Both the position numbers and the translations under genes were made by a program. From contig URWZ01000089.1 of NCBI GenBank assembly GCA_900551625.1, forward strand, positions 1-6,668: a stretch of DNA of 6,668 nt, in the 5' to 3' direction. Under the pieces are notes generated by a model. The model was not told where the DNA came from. It searched no databases and saw nothing but the letters and a program-made list of their open reading frames with translations. The stretch comes from an uncultured Collinsella sp. (GTDB lineage Bacteria > Actinomycetota > Coriobacteriia > Coriobacteriales > Coriobacteriaceae). This document shows positions 1 through 5,900 of the stretch, piece after piece; position 1 is the stretch's first letter; every line of letters begins with the position of its first letter.

Positions 1-44
1 CACACTGCATATCGTCGGCAGCGTCAGATGTGTATAAGAGACAG
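1..44 (+). other. Nextera adapter / Tn5 mosaic end (sequencing artefact)
   Basis: Bases 26-44 are the 19-bp Tn5 mosaic end AGATGTGTATAAGAGACAG. Bases 12-25 are TCGTCGGCAGCGTC, the Nextera read-1 adapter. Bases 4-11 read ACTGCATA, which matches my memory of the Illumina i5 index N/S506, and bases 1-3 (CAC) fit the end of the P5 oligo. This is library adapter left on the contig, not a transposon. Genomic sequence begins at 45. Translating through it adds a false tail (SVSYTHLTLPT...) to the ABC transporter gene that ends here. Confidence 0.98.
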
Positions 45-1680
45 AGATCAGCTGGCGCTGGCCCTGCGACAGCTGCGCGCCGTTGCCGGTGAGCATCGTG
101 TCGTAGCCGTCGGGCAGGCGGGTGATAAAGTCGTCCGCGCCCGCGAGCTTTGCCGCCGCGATGCACTCCTCGTCGGTCGCATCCAGGTTGCCGTAGCGGA
201 TGTTATCCATCACGGTGCCGGTGAACAGGTTCACGTCCTGCAGCACGACGCCCAGCGAGCGGCGCAGATCGGCCTTGCGAATCTTGTTGACGTTGATGCC
301 GTCGTAGCGAATCTTGCCGTCGGCGATGTCATAGAAGCGGTTGATGAGGTTGGTGATGGTCGTCTTACCGGCACCGGTGGCGCCGACAAACGCGACCTTC
401 TGGCCCGGCTTGGCAAACACGGACACGCCGTGCAGCACCTCGTGGTCGGGCGTGTAGCCAAAGTCGACGTTGTCCATGACCAGGTCGCCGCGCAGCGGCA
501 CGTACTCAATCTCGCCGGTTGCGCGGTGCGGATGTTTCCACGCCCACATGCCGGTGTGGTGGTCGGCCTCCTCGAGCTGCCAGGTATCGGGGTTCACCTG
601 AGCGTTGACGAGCGTCACATAGCCTTCGTCGGCTTCGGGCTCCTCGTCGATGAGCTCAAAGATGCGGTCGGCGCCGGCGAGGCCCATGACCACGGCGTTG
701 ATCTGCTGCGAGATCTGGCCGATCTGTCCGCAGAACTGCTTGGTCATGTTGAGGAACGGCACCACGACGGCGATGGACAGCGCCATACCCGAGATGCTCA
801 GGTTGGGCACGCCCAGCGCCAGGAAAATGCCGCCGGCAAGGGCCACCAGCACGTAGAGCAGATTGCCCAGGTTCATAAGGATGGGCATGAGGATGTTGGC
901 GTACATGTTGGCCTTCTGCGAGACCTCGAAGAGCTTTTCGTTGCGCTCGTCAAAATCGGCCTCGGCGGCAGACTCGTGGCAGAATGCCTTGACGACCTTC
1001 TGGCCGTTCATGACTTCCTCGATATGGCCCTCGACCACGCCGAGCTCGGACTGCTGCGCAATAAAGAAACGCGCGGAGTTGGAGCCGAGCAGCTTGGTCA
1101 TAAAGGTCATAAAGACGACGCCGGCCACAATGACCAGGCACATCCACACGCTGTAGTACAGCATGATAAAGAACACCGTGACGATGACGATGGTCGTCAT
1201 GAGCAGGTTGGGCAGCGACTGGCTGATCATCTGGCGCAGCGTGTCGATGTCGTTGGTGTAGTGGCTCATGATGTCGCCGCGCTGGTGCGTGTCGAAGTAG
1301 CGAATCGGCAGGTCCTGCATGCGGTTGAACATCTTCTCGCGCAGCTTCTCGAGCGAGCCCTGCGTGACGATGGCCATGGCGCGGTTCCAGAAGAGCGAGG
1401 ACAGGATGCCGACGCCGTAGATGCAGGCGAGGGTGGTCACGAGCTGTGCGATCTTGGGCTGCGCGGCTTCCCAATCGCCCGACTGCCACGATTCGCTAAT
1501 AATCTGCAGGGCGCTCTGAAGGAAGGTCGCACCGATGGAGTTGATGATGGCGCAGAGTACCACGCCGACGACGACGAGGGGCAAAAGCACGGGGTAGAAG
1601 CCAAAGAGCGTCTTGATGAGGCGCGACATGGTGCCGCCCTTGCGGTTGAGTGCGCGCTCGGCGGTCGTTGCCTTACTCAT
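45..1680 (-). CDS. ABC multidrug exporter subunit, consensus-site half (C-terminus cut by contig end)
   Basis: This is a half-size ABC exporter (membrane domain fused to ATPase domain) and the likely partner of the upstream subunit. The 545 genomic residues start with MSKATTAERALNRKGGTMSR. Hydrophobic segments lie near residues 29-55, 80-97, 158-176, 179-195, 265-290 and 298-312. A linker at about 350-400 (DEGYVTLVN, then MWAWKHP) is longer than in most exporters and, as I recall, typical of this subfamily. In the ATPase domain, Walker A is GATGAGKT (433-440), the Q-loop glutamine is Q481, and the signature is LSQGQ (537-541) in place of LSGGQ. Walker B, catalytic Glu and H-loop would follow but are lost to the adapter; about 60-80 residues are missing. 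The start is supported by AAGGAGG at 1689-1695 (minus strand), 8 nt upstream. The start codon overlaps the previous gene's stop by 8 bp (ATGAGTAA), so translation is probably coupled. The substrate is unknown; drugs or toxic metabolites are likely from the MarR context. Confidence 0.93.
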
Positions 1681-3487
1681 GTGCCTCGCCTCCTTCCTGG
1701 GTCTGGGCTTGCGTTGCGGATGCCTCGGTGTCGGCCTCGACGGCCCCTTCGCCCTCGGCAGACATCTTGTTTTGCGAGGTAAAGGTCTCGCGGTAGATCT
1801 CGCTCGTCTTGAGCAGCTCATCGTGGTTGCCGATGTCCTTGATGCGGCCGCCCTCCATGACGATGATGCGGTCGGCGTCCTGCACGGAGCTGATGCGCTG
1901 GGCGATGATGAGCTTGGTCGTGTTGGGCAGATAGCTTGCCAACCCTGCGCGGATCTTGGCGTCGGTCTTGGTGTCGACGGCGCTGGTGGAGTCGTCCAGG
2001 ATCAAGATCTTGGGGCGACGCAGCAGGGCACGCGCAATGCACAGGCGCTGCTTCTGACCGCCGGAAACATTGGAGCCGCCCTGCTCGATCCAGGTGTCAT
2101 AACCCTTGGGGAAGCCATCGACAAACTCATCGGCGCAGGCCAGATGTGCCGCCTCGCGGACTTCCTCGTCGGTGGCGTTCGGGTCGCCCCAGCGCAGGTT
2201 TTCGGCAATGGTGCCGCTAAACAGTACGTTTTTCTGCAGCACCATGGCCACCTGGTGGCGCAGGGCGTCCAAGTCGTAGTCGCGCACGTCCATGCCGCCC
2301 ACGCGCACGGTGCCCTCGGTGGCGTCGTACAGGCGGGCGATGAGGTTAACGAGCGTGGACTTGGCCGAGCCGGTACCGCCGATGATGCCGATGGTTTCGC
2401 CGCTCTTAATGTGCAGGTCGATATCGTCGAGCGCCTGGCGCTTTGCATGCGCGGAATACTTAAAGCTCACGTGGTCAAAGTCGATGGAACCGTCGGTAAC
2501 CTCGAGCACGGGCTCGGCGGGATCGGCGATCGTGGGCTCGGCGGCCAGCACCTCGGTAATGCGGTGTGCCGATTCGTCGGCCATGGTCACCATGACAAAG
2601 ATCATCGACAGCTGCATCAGGCTCATGAGGATCGCGAAGCCATAGGTAAAGATCGAGGAGAGCTGGCCCACGTCGAACAGCGTGCCCTGGCTCGTGATGA
2701 TGAGCTTGGATCCCAGGTAGATGATGACGACAAATGCGCCGTTGACGCAGATGTTCATCATGGGGTTGTTAAAGGCGAGCAGCTTCTCGGCGCGGGTGAA
2801 GTCCATCTGGACGTCGCGCGCAGCGGTCGCGAACTTCTCCTTCTCAAAGTCTTCGCGCACATAGCTCTTAACTACGCGCATGCCGGTGACGTTTTCCTCG
2901 ACGGACTCGTTAAGGGCGTCGTACTTGTGGAACACGCGCGAGAAGATGGGGCGTACCTTAAAGATGATAAAGAACAGTCCAAAGCCCAGCAGCGGAATGA
3001 TGACCAGGTAGACCATGGCGACGCTGCCGCCCATGATAAATGCCATGGTAAAAGCGAAGATCAAGACCAGCGGCGCGCGCACGGCGATACGGATGATCAT
3101 CATAAAGGCCTGCTGAACGTTGTTGATGTCAGTGGTCAGACGCGTGACGAGCGAGGAGCTCGAGAACTCATCGATGTTGGCAAAGCTGAACGTCTGGATC
3201 TTGTAGAACAGGTCGTGACGCAGGTTCTTGGCGAAGCCGCAGCTCGCATGGCTGCAGGTGACGCCGGCAGCGGCACCAAAAGCAAGCGACGTCAGTGCGA
3301 TGAGCACCAAAAAGCCTGCGGTGGGAAGCATCTCGGCTACGGTGGCACCGTCTTTGATGGCGTCGATCAGGTTGGCGGTGATAAATGGAATCAGCACCTC
3401 GCAGAGCACCTCGCCAAGCACGAGCAATGGCGTGGCAACAGCGACTTTCATATAGTCGCGGATGCTGCCCATGAGGGTTTTAATCAT
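1673..3487 (-). CDS. ABC multidrug exporter subunit with degenerate ATP site
   Basis: This is a complete 604-residue half-exporter in the inner membrane. Hydrophobic segments lie near residues 16-36, 57-77, 133-155, 156-176, 246-264 and 277-300, followed by an ATPase domain from about 333. Walker A is GGTGSAKST (370-378), with Ala375 where Gly is usual. The Q-loop is Q418 and the signature VSGGQ (474-478) is near-canonical. Walker B ends LILDD, so the catalytic Glu is Asp499, and the H-loop histidine is Gln530 (IAQRIS). Asp-for-Glu plus Gln-for-His is the pattern of the degenerate site in heterodimeric exporters such as LmrCD, BmrCD and TM287/288. The downstream gene's LSQGQ would complete that weak site, while this VSGGQ would serve the intact one. 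Residues 574-604 form an acidic, Ala/Gln-rich tail that I cannot assign. The start has GGAGG (minus strand, at 3494-3498) 6 nt upstream and overlaps the MarR gene by 8 bp (ATGATTAA). It is transcribed with the regulator and the second subunit. Confidence 0.95.
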   Translation of the reverse strand: MIKTLMGSIRDYMKVAVATPLLVLGEVLCEVLIPFITANLIDAIKDGATVAEMLPTAGFLVLIALTSLAFGAAAGVTCSHASCGFAKNLRHDLFYKIQTFSFANIDEFSSSSLVTRLTTDINNVQQAFMMIIRIAVRAPLVLIFAFTMAFIMGGSVAMVYLVIIPLLGFGLFFIIFKVRPIFSRVFHKYDALNESVEENVTGMRVVKSYVREDFEKEKFATAARDVQMDFTRAEKLLAFNNPMMNICVNGAFVVIIYLGSKLIITSQGTLFDVGQLSSIFTYGFAILMSLMQLSMIFVMVTMADESAHRITEVLAAEPTIADPAEPVLEVTDGSIDFDHVSFKYSAHAKRQALDDIDLHIKSGETIGIIGGTGSAKSTLVNLIARLYDATEGTVRVGGMDVRDYDLDALRHQVAMVLQKNVLFSGTIAENLRWGDPNATDEEVREAAHLACADEFVDGFPKGYDTWIEQGGSNVSGGQKQRLCIARALLRRPKILILDDSTSAVDTKTDAKIRAGLASYLPNTTKLIIAQRISSVQDADRIIVMEGGRIKDIGNHDELLKTSEIYRETFTSQNKMSAEGEGAVEADTEASATQAQTQEGGEAHE

Positions 3488-3983
3488 CCAGTTCCTCCCA
3501 GGTTACACGGATTTTCTCGAGCATTTCGGCGAGCTGCTCGCGCTCGTCGTGAGTGAGGGCACTAAAGGCCTGCTCTCTAAAGCGAATGCGGGCTGCCTGC
3601 TCAACGCGGGCCTTTTCCCAACCCGCATCGGTCAGGCGGATGGTGAGCTGCCGACGGTCTTTGGGATTGCGGCTGCGCTCGATAAGACCGCCCATTTCGA
3701 GCTTGGACAGAATCTCGGAAAGTGACCCCGGCTTGAGGTCGAAGTGCATGCCGAGTTCCTGTTGGGAAAGCTCGCCGGTGGGCTGCTTAGCGAGCAGGCA
3801 GACGATGGGCGCCTTGCCAGATATGCCGCCGCCGTGAAAATGCATGTAATGGCCGCAAAACCCCAGCCCATGGAGGATTCTCTTGGCGAGACGGTCCTCC
3901 TTGGATTGGGTCTCGGGCTCGTCTGCCGGCCGTGAGGGGTCGCCGCCGGGTTCATGCGGATAGGCGAGTGGTTCAACACACAT
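3480..3983 (-). CDS. MarR-family transcriptional regulator
   Basis: This 167-residue protein is the first gene of the exporter operon. After an apparently disordered N-terminus rich in Pro, Glu and Asp (1-28), a helix and a winged helix-turn-helix (about 55-120) are visible. ELSQQELGMHFDLKPGSLSEILSKLE is the region of the recognition helix. NPKDRRQLTIRLTDAG (106-121) is the MarR wing with its DRRQ and LTxxG pattern. A C-terminal helix (about 140-165) would serve dimerisation. Cys2, Cys43 and Cys62 are present; redox sensing is possible but not shown. AAAGGAG (minus strand, 3996-4002) lies 12 nt before the ATG, a rather long spacing. An inverted repeat overlaps the promoter just upstream, so the protein probably represses its own operon and releases DNA on binding a ligand, perhaps an exporter substrate. 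Family assignment is firm; ligand and mode are inference. Confidence 0.92.
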   Translation of the reverse strand: MCVEPLAYPHEPGGDPSRPADEPETQSKEDRLAKRILHGLGFCGHYMHFHGGGISGKAPIVCLLAKQPTGELSQQELGMHFDLKPGSLSEILSKLEMGGLIERSRNPKDRRQLTIRLTDAGWEKARVEQAARIRFREQAFSALTHDEREQLAEMLEKIRVTWEELDD

Positions 3984-4004
3984 ATCTAAGCTTCGCTCCT
4001 TTCT

Positions 4005-4046
4005 TTAGTTAGGTAGAGGAATTGTTTTGTGCCTAACTAATTTAGG
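4005..4046 (-). promoter_or_regulatory. Probable MarR operator (nested inverted repeats)
   Basis: TTAGTTAGG (4005-4013) and its exact reverse complement CCTAACTAA (4032-4040) are separated by 18 bp. The right arm also belongs to a second, tighter palindrome, CCTAA-CTAAT-TTAGG (4032-4046). The -10 box of the operon promoter (4039-4044) lies inside this tighter palindrome, and the left arm falls in the untranslated leader. MarR proteins bind palindromes of this size and composition, and sites overlapping the -10/start region usually repress. The palindromes are seen directly; binding by the adjacent regulator is inferred. Confidence 0.7.
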
Positions 4047-4067
4047 AGCGCCATACAGGAATGTCAA
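4039..4067 (-). promoter_or_regulatory. Sigma-70-type promoter of the marR-ABC operon
   Basis: Read on the minus strand, a perfect -35 TTGACA (4062-4067) is followed after exactly 17 bp by TAAATT (4039-4044), which matches four of six bases of TATAAT. The start of transcription would be near 4032, giving a leader of about 48 nt before the MarR ATG. The overlap with the inverted repeats supports a regulated promoter. Confidence 0.72.
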
Positions 4068-4082
4068 GGTACCAAACTAGTG

Positions 4083-4110
4083 GTTATGCGGTTTTGCCAA
4101 ACCGCGTAAC
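4083..4110. repeat. 12-bp stem-loop of unknown role
   Basis: GTTATGCGGTTT (4083-4094) and AAACCGCGTAAC (4099-4110) pair over 12 positions around a TGCC loop. The only imperfect pair is T4087 with G4106, a U-G wobble in plus-strand RNA but an A-C mismatch on the other strand. No T-run follows in either direction, so it is not a classical terminator. It lies just upstream of the -35 box of the marR promoter. Confidence 0.6.
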
Positions 4111-4150
4111 GGCTCGACGCTGCAAACGCTCCTAAGCGGCAATCTGGCGT

Positions 4151-4234
4151 TCAATCGTCGGGCATGGACACAAGGCCTATGCCCTCCTCTTTCACGCTAC
4201 CTTGCTCGCTTGGGAACGCTTTCGCTGTCCGTCC
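4151..4234 (-). other. Gene-poor stretch with a possible short ORF remnant
   Basis: The interval 4111-4336 holds no gene I can support. On the minus strand, one frame between the stops at 4235-4237 and 4151-4153 encodes 27 residues ending VKEEGIGLVSMPDD, which reads like real protein. It has no good start or ribosome binding site, and the frames upstream are broken. An 84-bp open frame can arise by chance in high-G+C DNA. It may be a gene remnant or part of a dispersed intergenic repeat; I assign no function. Confidence 0.2.
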
Positions 4235-4336
4235 TCAATCTGCAGCGCTGCCTCGGTTGGCATTTGAGTGATCCGTGGGAGACGGAGGAAAACGAATCAT
4301 TTTGGGCTGCGGTGACACCCTTTCGAAGTTGCTTTG

Positions 4337-4494
4337 TCCAAAACTGTGCCGGATTACTACGATGAATTCGAAATATCAGACCTCGGCATTGTTTTTCGTA
4401 AAATCACAAGCTGTCTACCTGCGGTTTTTCCGGAGTGCAATTCGTTGTGGTTGGAAGCTGACGGTTTATCGTAGTAATCCGGCATAGTTTTGGA
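4337..4494. repeat. 158-bp element with 32-bp inverted arms (MITE-like or snapback)
   Basis: The left arm (4337-4368, starting TCCAAAACTGTGCCGGATTA) is inverted at the right arm (4463-4494). The first 27 positions pair with one exception (G4346/T4485). Continuing inward gives 32 pairs in total, 28 Watson-Crick and four G-T. All four exceptions are G-U in plus-strand RNA and A-C mismatches on the minus strand. The 94-bp interior is non-coding in appearance. The length and terminal arms resemble a miniature inverted-repeat element, but I see no clear target-site duplication (left flank GCTTTG, right flank ATGGTA). The alternative is a chromosomal long-hairpin RNA in the leader region of the downstream kinase gene. 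Confidence 0.75.
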
Positions 4495-4600
4495 ATGGTA
4501 GTAAATAGATGGCAGCTACTGTGCCGCTACCGCCGCGATTTTGCCTCCCATTTCCGTAACCTTTCCGCAACAATGTGCCCTCCTCGGCGCCTGCGCCCGC

Positions 4601-4674
4601 TTGCAACGCCCCCTGCGCTACACTTAGTCGCACTATGGCGCCGTCGCGTCGCACCCGACCCAAGGGGGACACTC
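4601..4674 (+). promoter_or_regulatory. Leader of the kinase gene: weak -10 candidate and ribosome binding site
   Basis: AAGGGGG at 4662-4668 lies 6 nt before the ATG at 4675 and fixes that start. TACACT (4619-4624) fits the TANNNT -10 form, but there is no convincing -35 at 16-18 bp. TTGCAA at 4601-4606 is too close. The rest of 4495-4600 is C/T-rich with nothing I recognise. The promoter call is tentative; the ribosome binding site is good. Confidence 0.35.
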
Positions 4675-5499
4675 ATGAAGAACACTCAGCTGCTGCTGAT
4701 CAACGATATGTGCGGCTACGGTAAGGTCGCGCTTTCTGCCATGCTGCCGGTGCTGTCGCACATGGGTTACCGTATCCACAACCTGCCGACGGCCCTCGTT
4801 TCCGATACGCTCAACTACCCCAAGTTTTACATCCACGACACCACGGAGTACGTGCGTCAGAGTCTTGCCATCTGGGAGGAGCTCGGCTTTGAATTCGACG
4901 CCATCTCGACCGGCTTTATCGTGACCGAGGAAGAGGCGCGCATCATCTCGGACTTTTGCCACCGCCGTTCGCAAAAAGGCACCAAGGTGTTCGTCGACCC
5001 CATCATGGCCGACAACGGCAGGCTCTACGCCGGCGTGCCCGAATCGACCATCGGCCTTATGCGCAGCCTGGTCGAGTGCGCCGACTACGCGGTGCCCAAC
5101 TATACCGAGGCGTGTCTGCTCACCGATACGCCTATGGCCGAGCAGATTACGGCCGATGAGGCTCGTGCGCTCGTGGACGCCATGCTCGCGCTGGGCGCCA
5201 AGTCGGTGGTCATTACGAGCGCGAAGGTCGACGGGGCGAGTGCCGTCATCGGCTACGACCATGTGGCGGGAGAGTACTTCACGATTCCCTTTGAGCTGAT
5301 CCCGGTGTATTTCCCGGGCACGGGCGATACGTTCTCGTCGGTGCTCGTGGGTCGCGTTATGGCCGGCTGGAGCTTACAGCGTGCGACGACCGACGCCATG
5401 CGTGTGGTGGCCGAGCTTATCGAGCGCAATGCCGACCAAGAAGACAAGTCGGCCGGCCTTCCCATCGAGGCCTGCCTGGATGTGATCGACCATGAGTAA
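4675..5499 (+). CDS. pdxK: Pyridoxamine/pyridoxal kinase, PfkB (ribokinase-like) family
   Basis: This 274-residue cytoplasmic enzyme probably phosphorylates pyridoxamine, pyridoxal or pyridoxine with ATP in vitamin B6 salvage, giving the PLP precursor. The N-terminal strand-loop INDMCGYGKVALSAMLPVL (9-27) is the substrate-side motif usual in clostridial and actinobacterial pyridoxamine kinases. VFVDPIMADNGRLY (105-118) closely matches the PdxK motif VDPVMxDNGxLY. PNYTEACLL (141-149) is the family's PNxxE segment. FPGTGDTFSSVLVG (213-226) carries the PfkB anion hole and the catalytic base, Asp218. The length is normal. The frame is open upstream to 4495, but the start at 4675 has the ribosome binding site and matches where homologues begin. 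The gene overlaps the next by 8 bp. A related hydroxymethylpyrimidine kinase activity cannot be excluded, but the motifs favour B6. Confidence 0.85.
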   Translation: MKNTQLLLINDMCGYGKVALSAMLPVLSHMGYRIHNLPTALVSDTLNYPKFYIHDTTEYVRQSLAIWEELGFEFDAISTGFIVTEEEARIISDFCHRRSQKGTKVFVDPIMADNGRLYAGVPESTIGLMRSLVECADYAVPNYTEACLLTDTPMAEQITADEARALVDAMLALGAKSVVITSAKVDGASAVIGYDHVAGEYFTIPFELIPVYFPGTGDTFSSVLVGRVMAGWSLQRATTDAMRVVAELIERNADQEDKSAGLPIEACLDVIDHE

Positions 5500-5821
5500 C
5501 GCCGGCGAGGGCGGCGTCAAGCCTGCGGGCGAGAACGGGCCGCTCGGTGCGCCGCGTGGCAAGCGTCCGCGTATCCGCGTGAGCTGCGTGGACCAGCTGG
5601 GTGCGTGCCGTTGTCACCATGGTCACAAGCCGGGAGACGTCTTCGACTTCGATCGAGACCGCGGCAAGATGTGCGCTATGGCCTACCACGTGGGCTTTCC
5701 CTATATCGATATCCTGCGCTATGGCGGAACCGTGCCTGGCAACGAGCCCGGCACGGCAAAGTTCTGCTGCCCCGAGGTCGATACGCTGAACGTCTGGCTT
5801 GCCGAGATCGTTGACGAGTAG
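5492..5821 (+). CDS. TIGR04076-type small cysteine-containing protein, function unknown
   Basis: A 109-residue protein. The first 25 residues are Gly/Pro-rich and poorly conserved in appearance. The core runs RIRVSCVDQLGACRCHHGHKPGD (27-49), VFDFD, MCAMAYHVGFPYIDILRYGG (60-79) and AKFCCPEVDTLNVWLAEI (89-106). The order Cys/GHxxGD, C-AxxxxxPY-xLRxGG, then CCP is what I know from the TIGR04076 family, which has no established function. Cys32, 39, 41, 61, 92 and 93 could bind a metal or form disulfides; this is inference. The ATG overlaps the kinase stop (ATGAGTAA, 8 bp) and lacks a strong ribosome binding site, so translation is probably coupled to the kinase. The pair forms a two-gene operon ended by the hairpins after 5830. 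A link to B6 or metal handling is suggested only by position. Confidence 0.78.
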   Translation: MSNAGEGGVKPAGENGPLGAPRGKRPRIRVSCVDQLGACRCHHGHKPGDVFDFDRDRGKMCAMAYHVGFPYIDILRYGGTVPGNEPGTAKFCCPEVDTLNVWLAEIVDE

Positions 5822-5829
5822 TCGAGCGC

Positions 5830-5887
5830 AATGTGACAAAGGGGCAGCCCCTTTGACACATTCGCCGGCGATGCCCCTTCTTTTGCT
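5830..5887 (+). terminator. Palindrome with alternative hairpins, probable terminator
   Basis: A long stem pairs AATGTG-A-CAAAGGGG (5830-5844) with CCCCTTTG-A-CACATT (5848-5862) around a CAG loop; there is one internal A/A mismatch. It has no adjacent T-run. Its 5' arm can instead pair AAGGGGCA (5839-5846) with TGCCCCTT (5872-5879), which is followed by CTTTTGCTT, the more terminator-like arrangement. The perfect 10-bp palindrome TCGCCGGCGA (5862-5871) lies between. Its position 8 bp after the stop of the small gene supports termination of that operon. Confidence 0.6.
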
Positions 5888-5893
5888 TATAAT
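5888..5893 (+). promoter_or_regulatory. Candidate -10 box TATAAT
   Basis: A perfect TATAAT lies 5' of the repeat array. The matching -35 is poor: the region at 17 bp spacing is G/C-rich, and a perfect TTGACA at 5853-5858 is 29 bp away and lies inside the hairpin. A start near 5900 would coincide with the first repeat unit. Confidence 0.3.
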
Positions 5894-5900
5894 TTCAAAT

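Noticed and set aside
26..44. Tn5/IS50 transposon end
   Set aside because: The 19-bp mosaic end is joined to Illumina read-1 adapter and an index sequence, so it is a library artefact.
28..1782. 584-codon plus-strand open frame
   Set aside because: It starts in adapter sequence, is antisense to a clear ABC exporter gene, and encodes a His/Val/Asp-rich sequence with no domain.
1613..3556. 647-codon plus-strand open frame
   Set aside because: It is a high-G+C shadow of the ABC subunit on the opposite strand, with no recognisable motif or ribosome binding site.
4160..4184. Hairpin GGGCAT...ATGCCC
   Set aside because: Six-base arms with a bulged extension are too weak to call as a feature in this composition.
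4275..4487. 70-codon plus-strand ORF across the inverted-arm element
   Set aside because: It spans both hairpin arms and its sequence looks non-coding.
4495..4674. 60-residue N-terminal extension of the kinase
   Set aside because: The frame happens to be open, but the start at 4675 has an AAGGGGG ribosome binding site and matches the usual N-terminus of the family.
4633..5262. 209-codon minus-strand ORF
   Set aside because: It is antisense to the kinase with no family resemblance.
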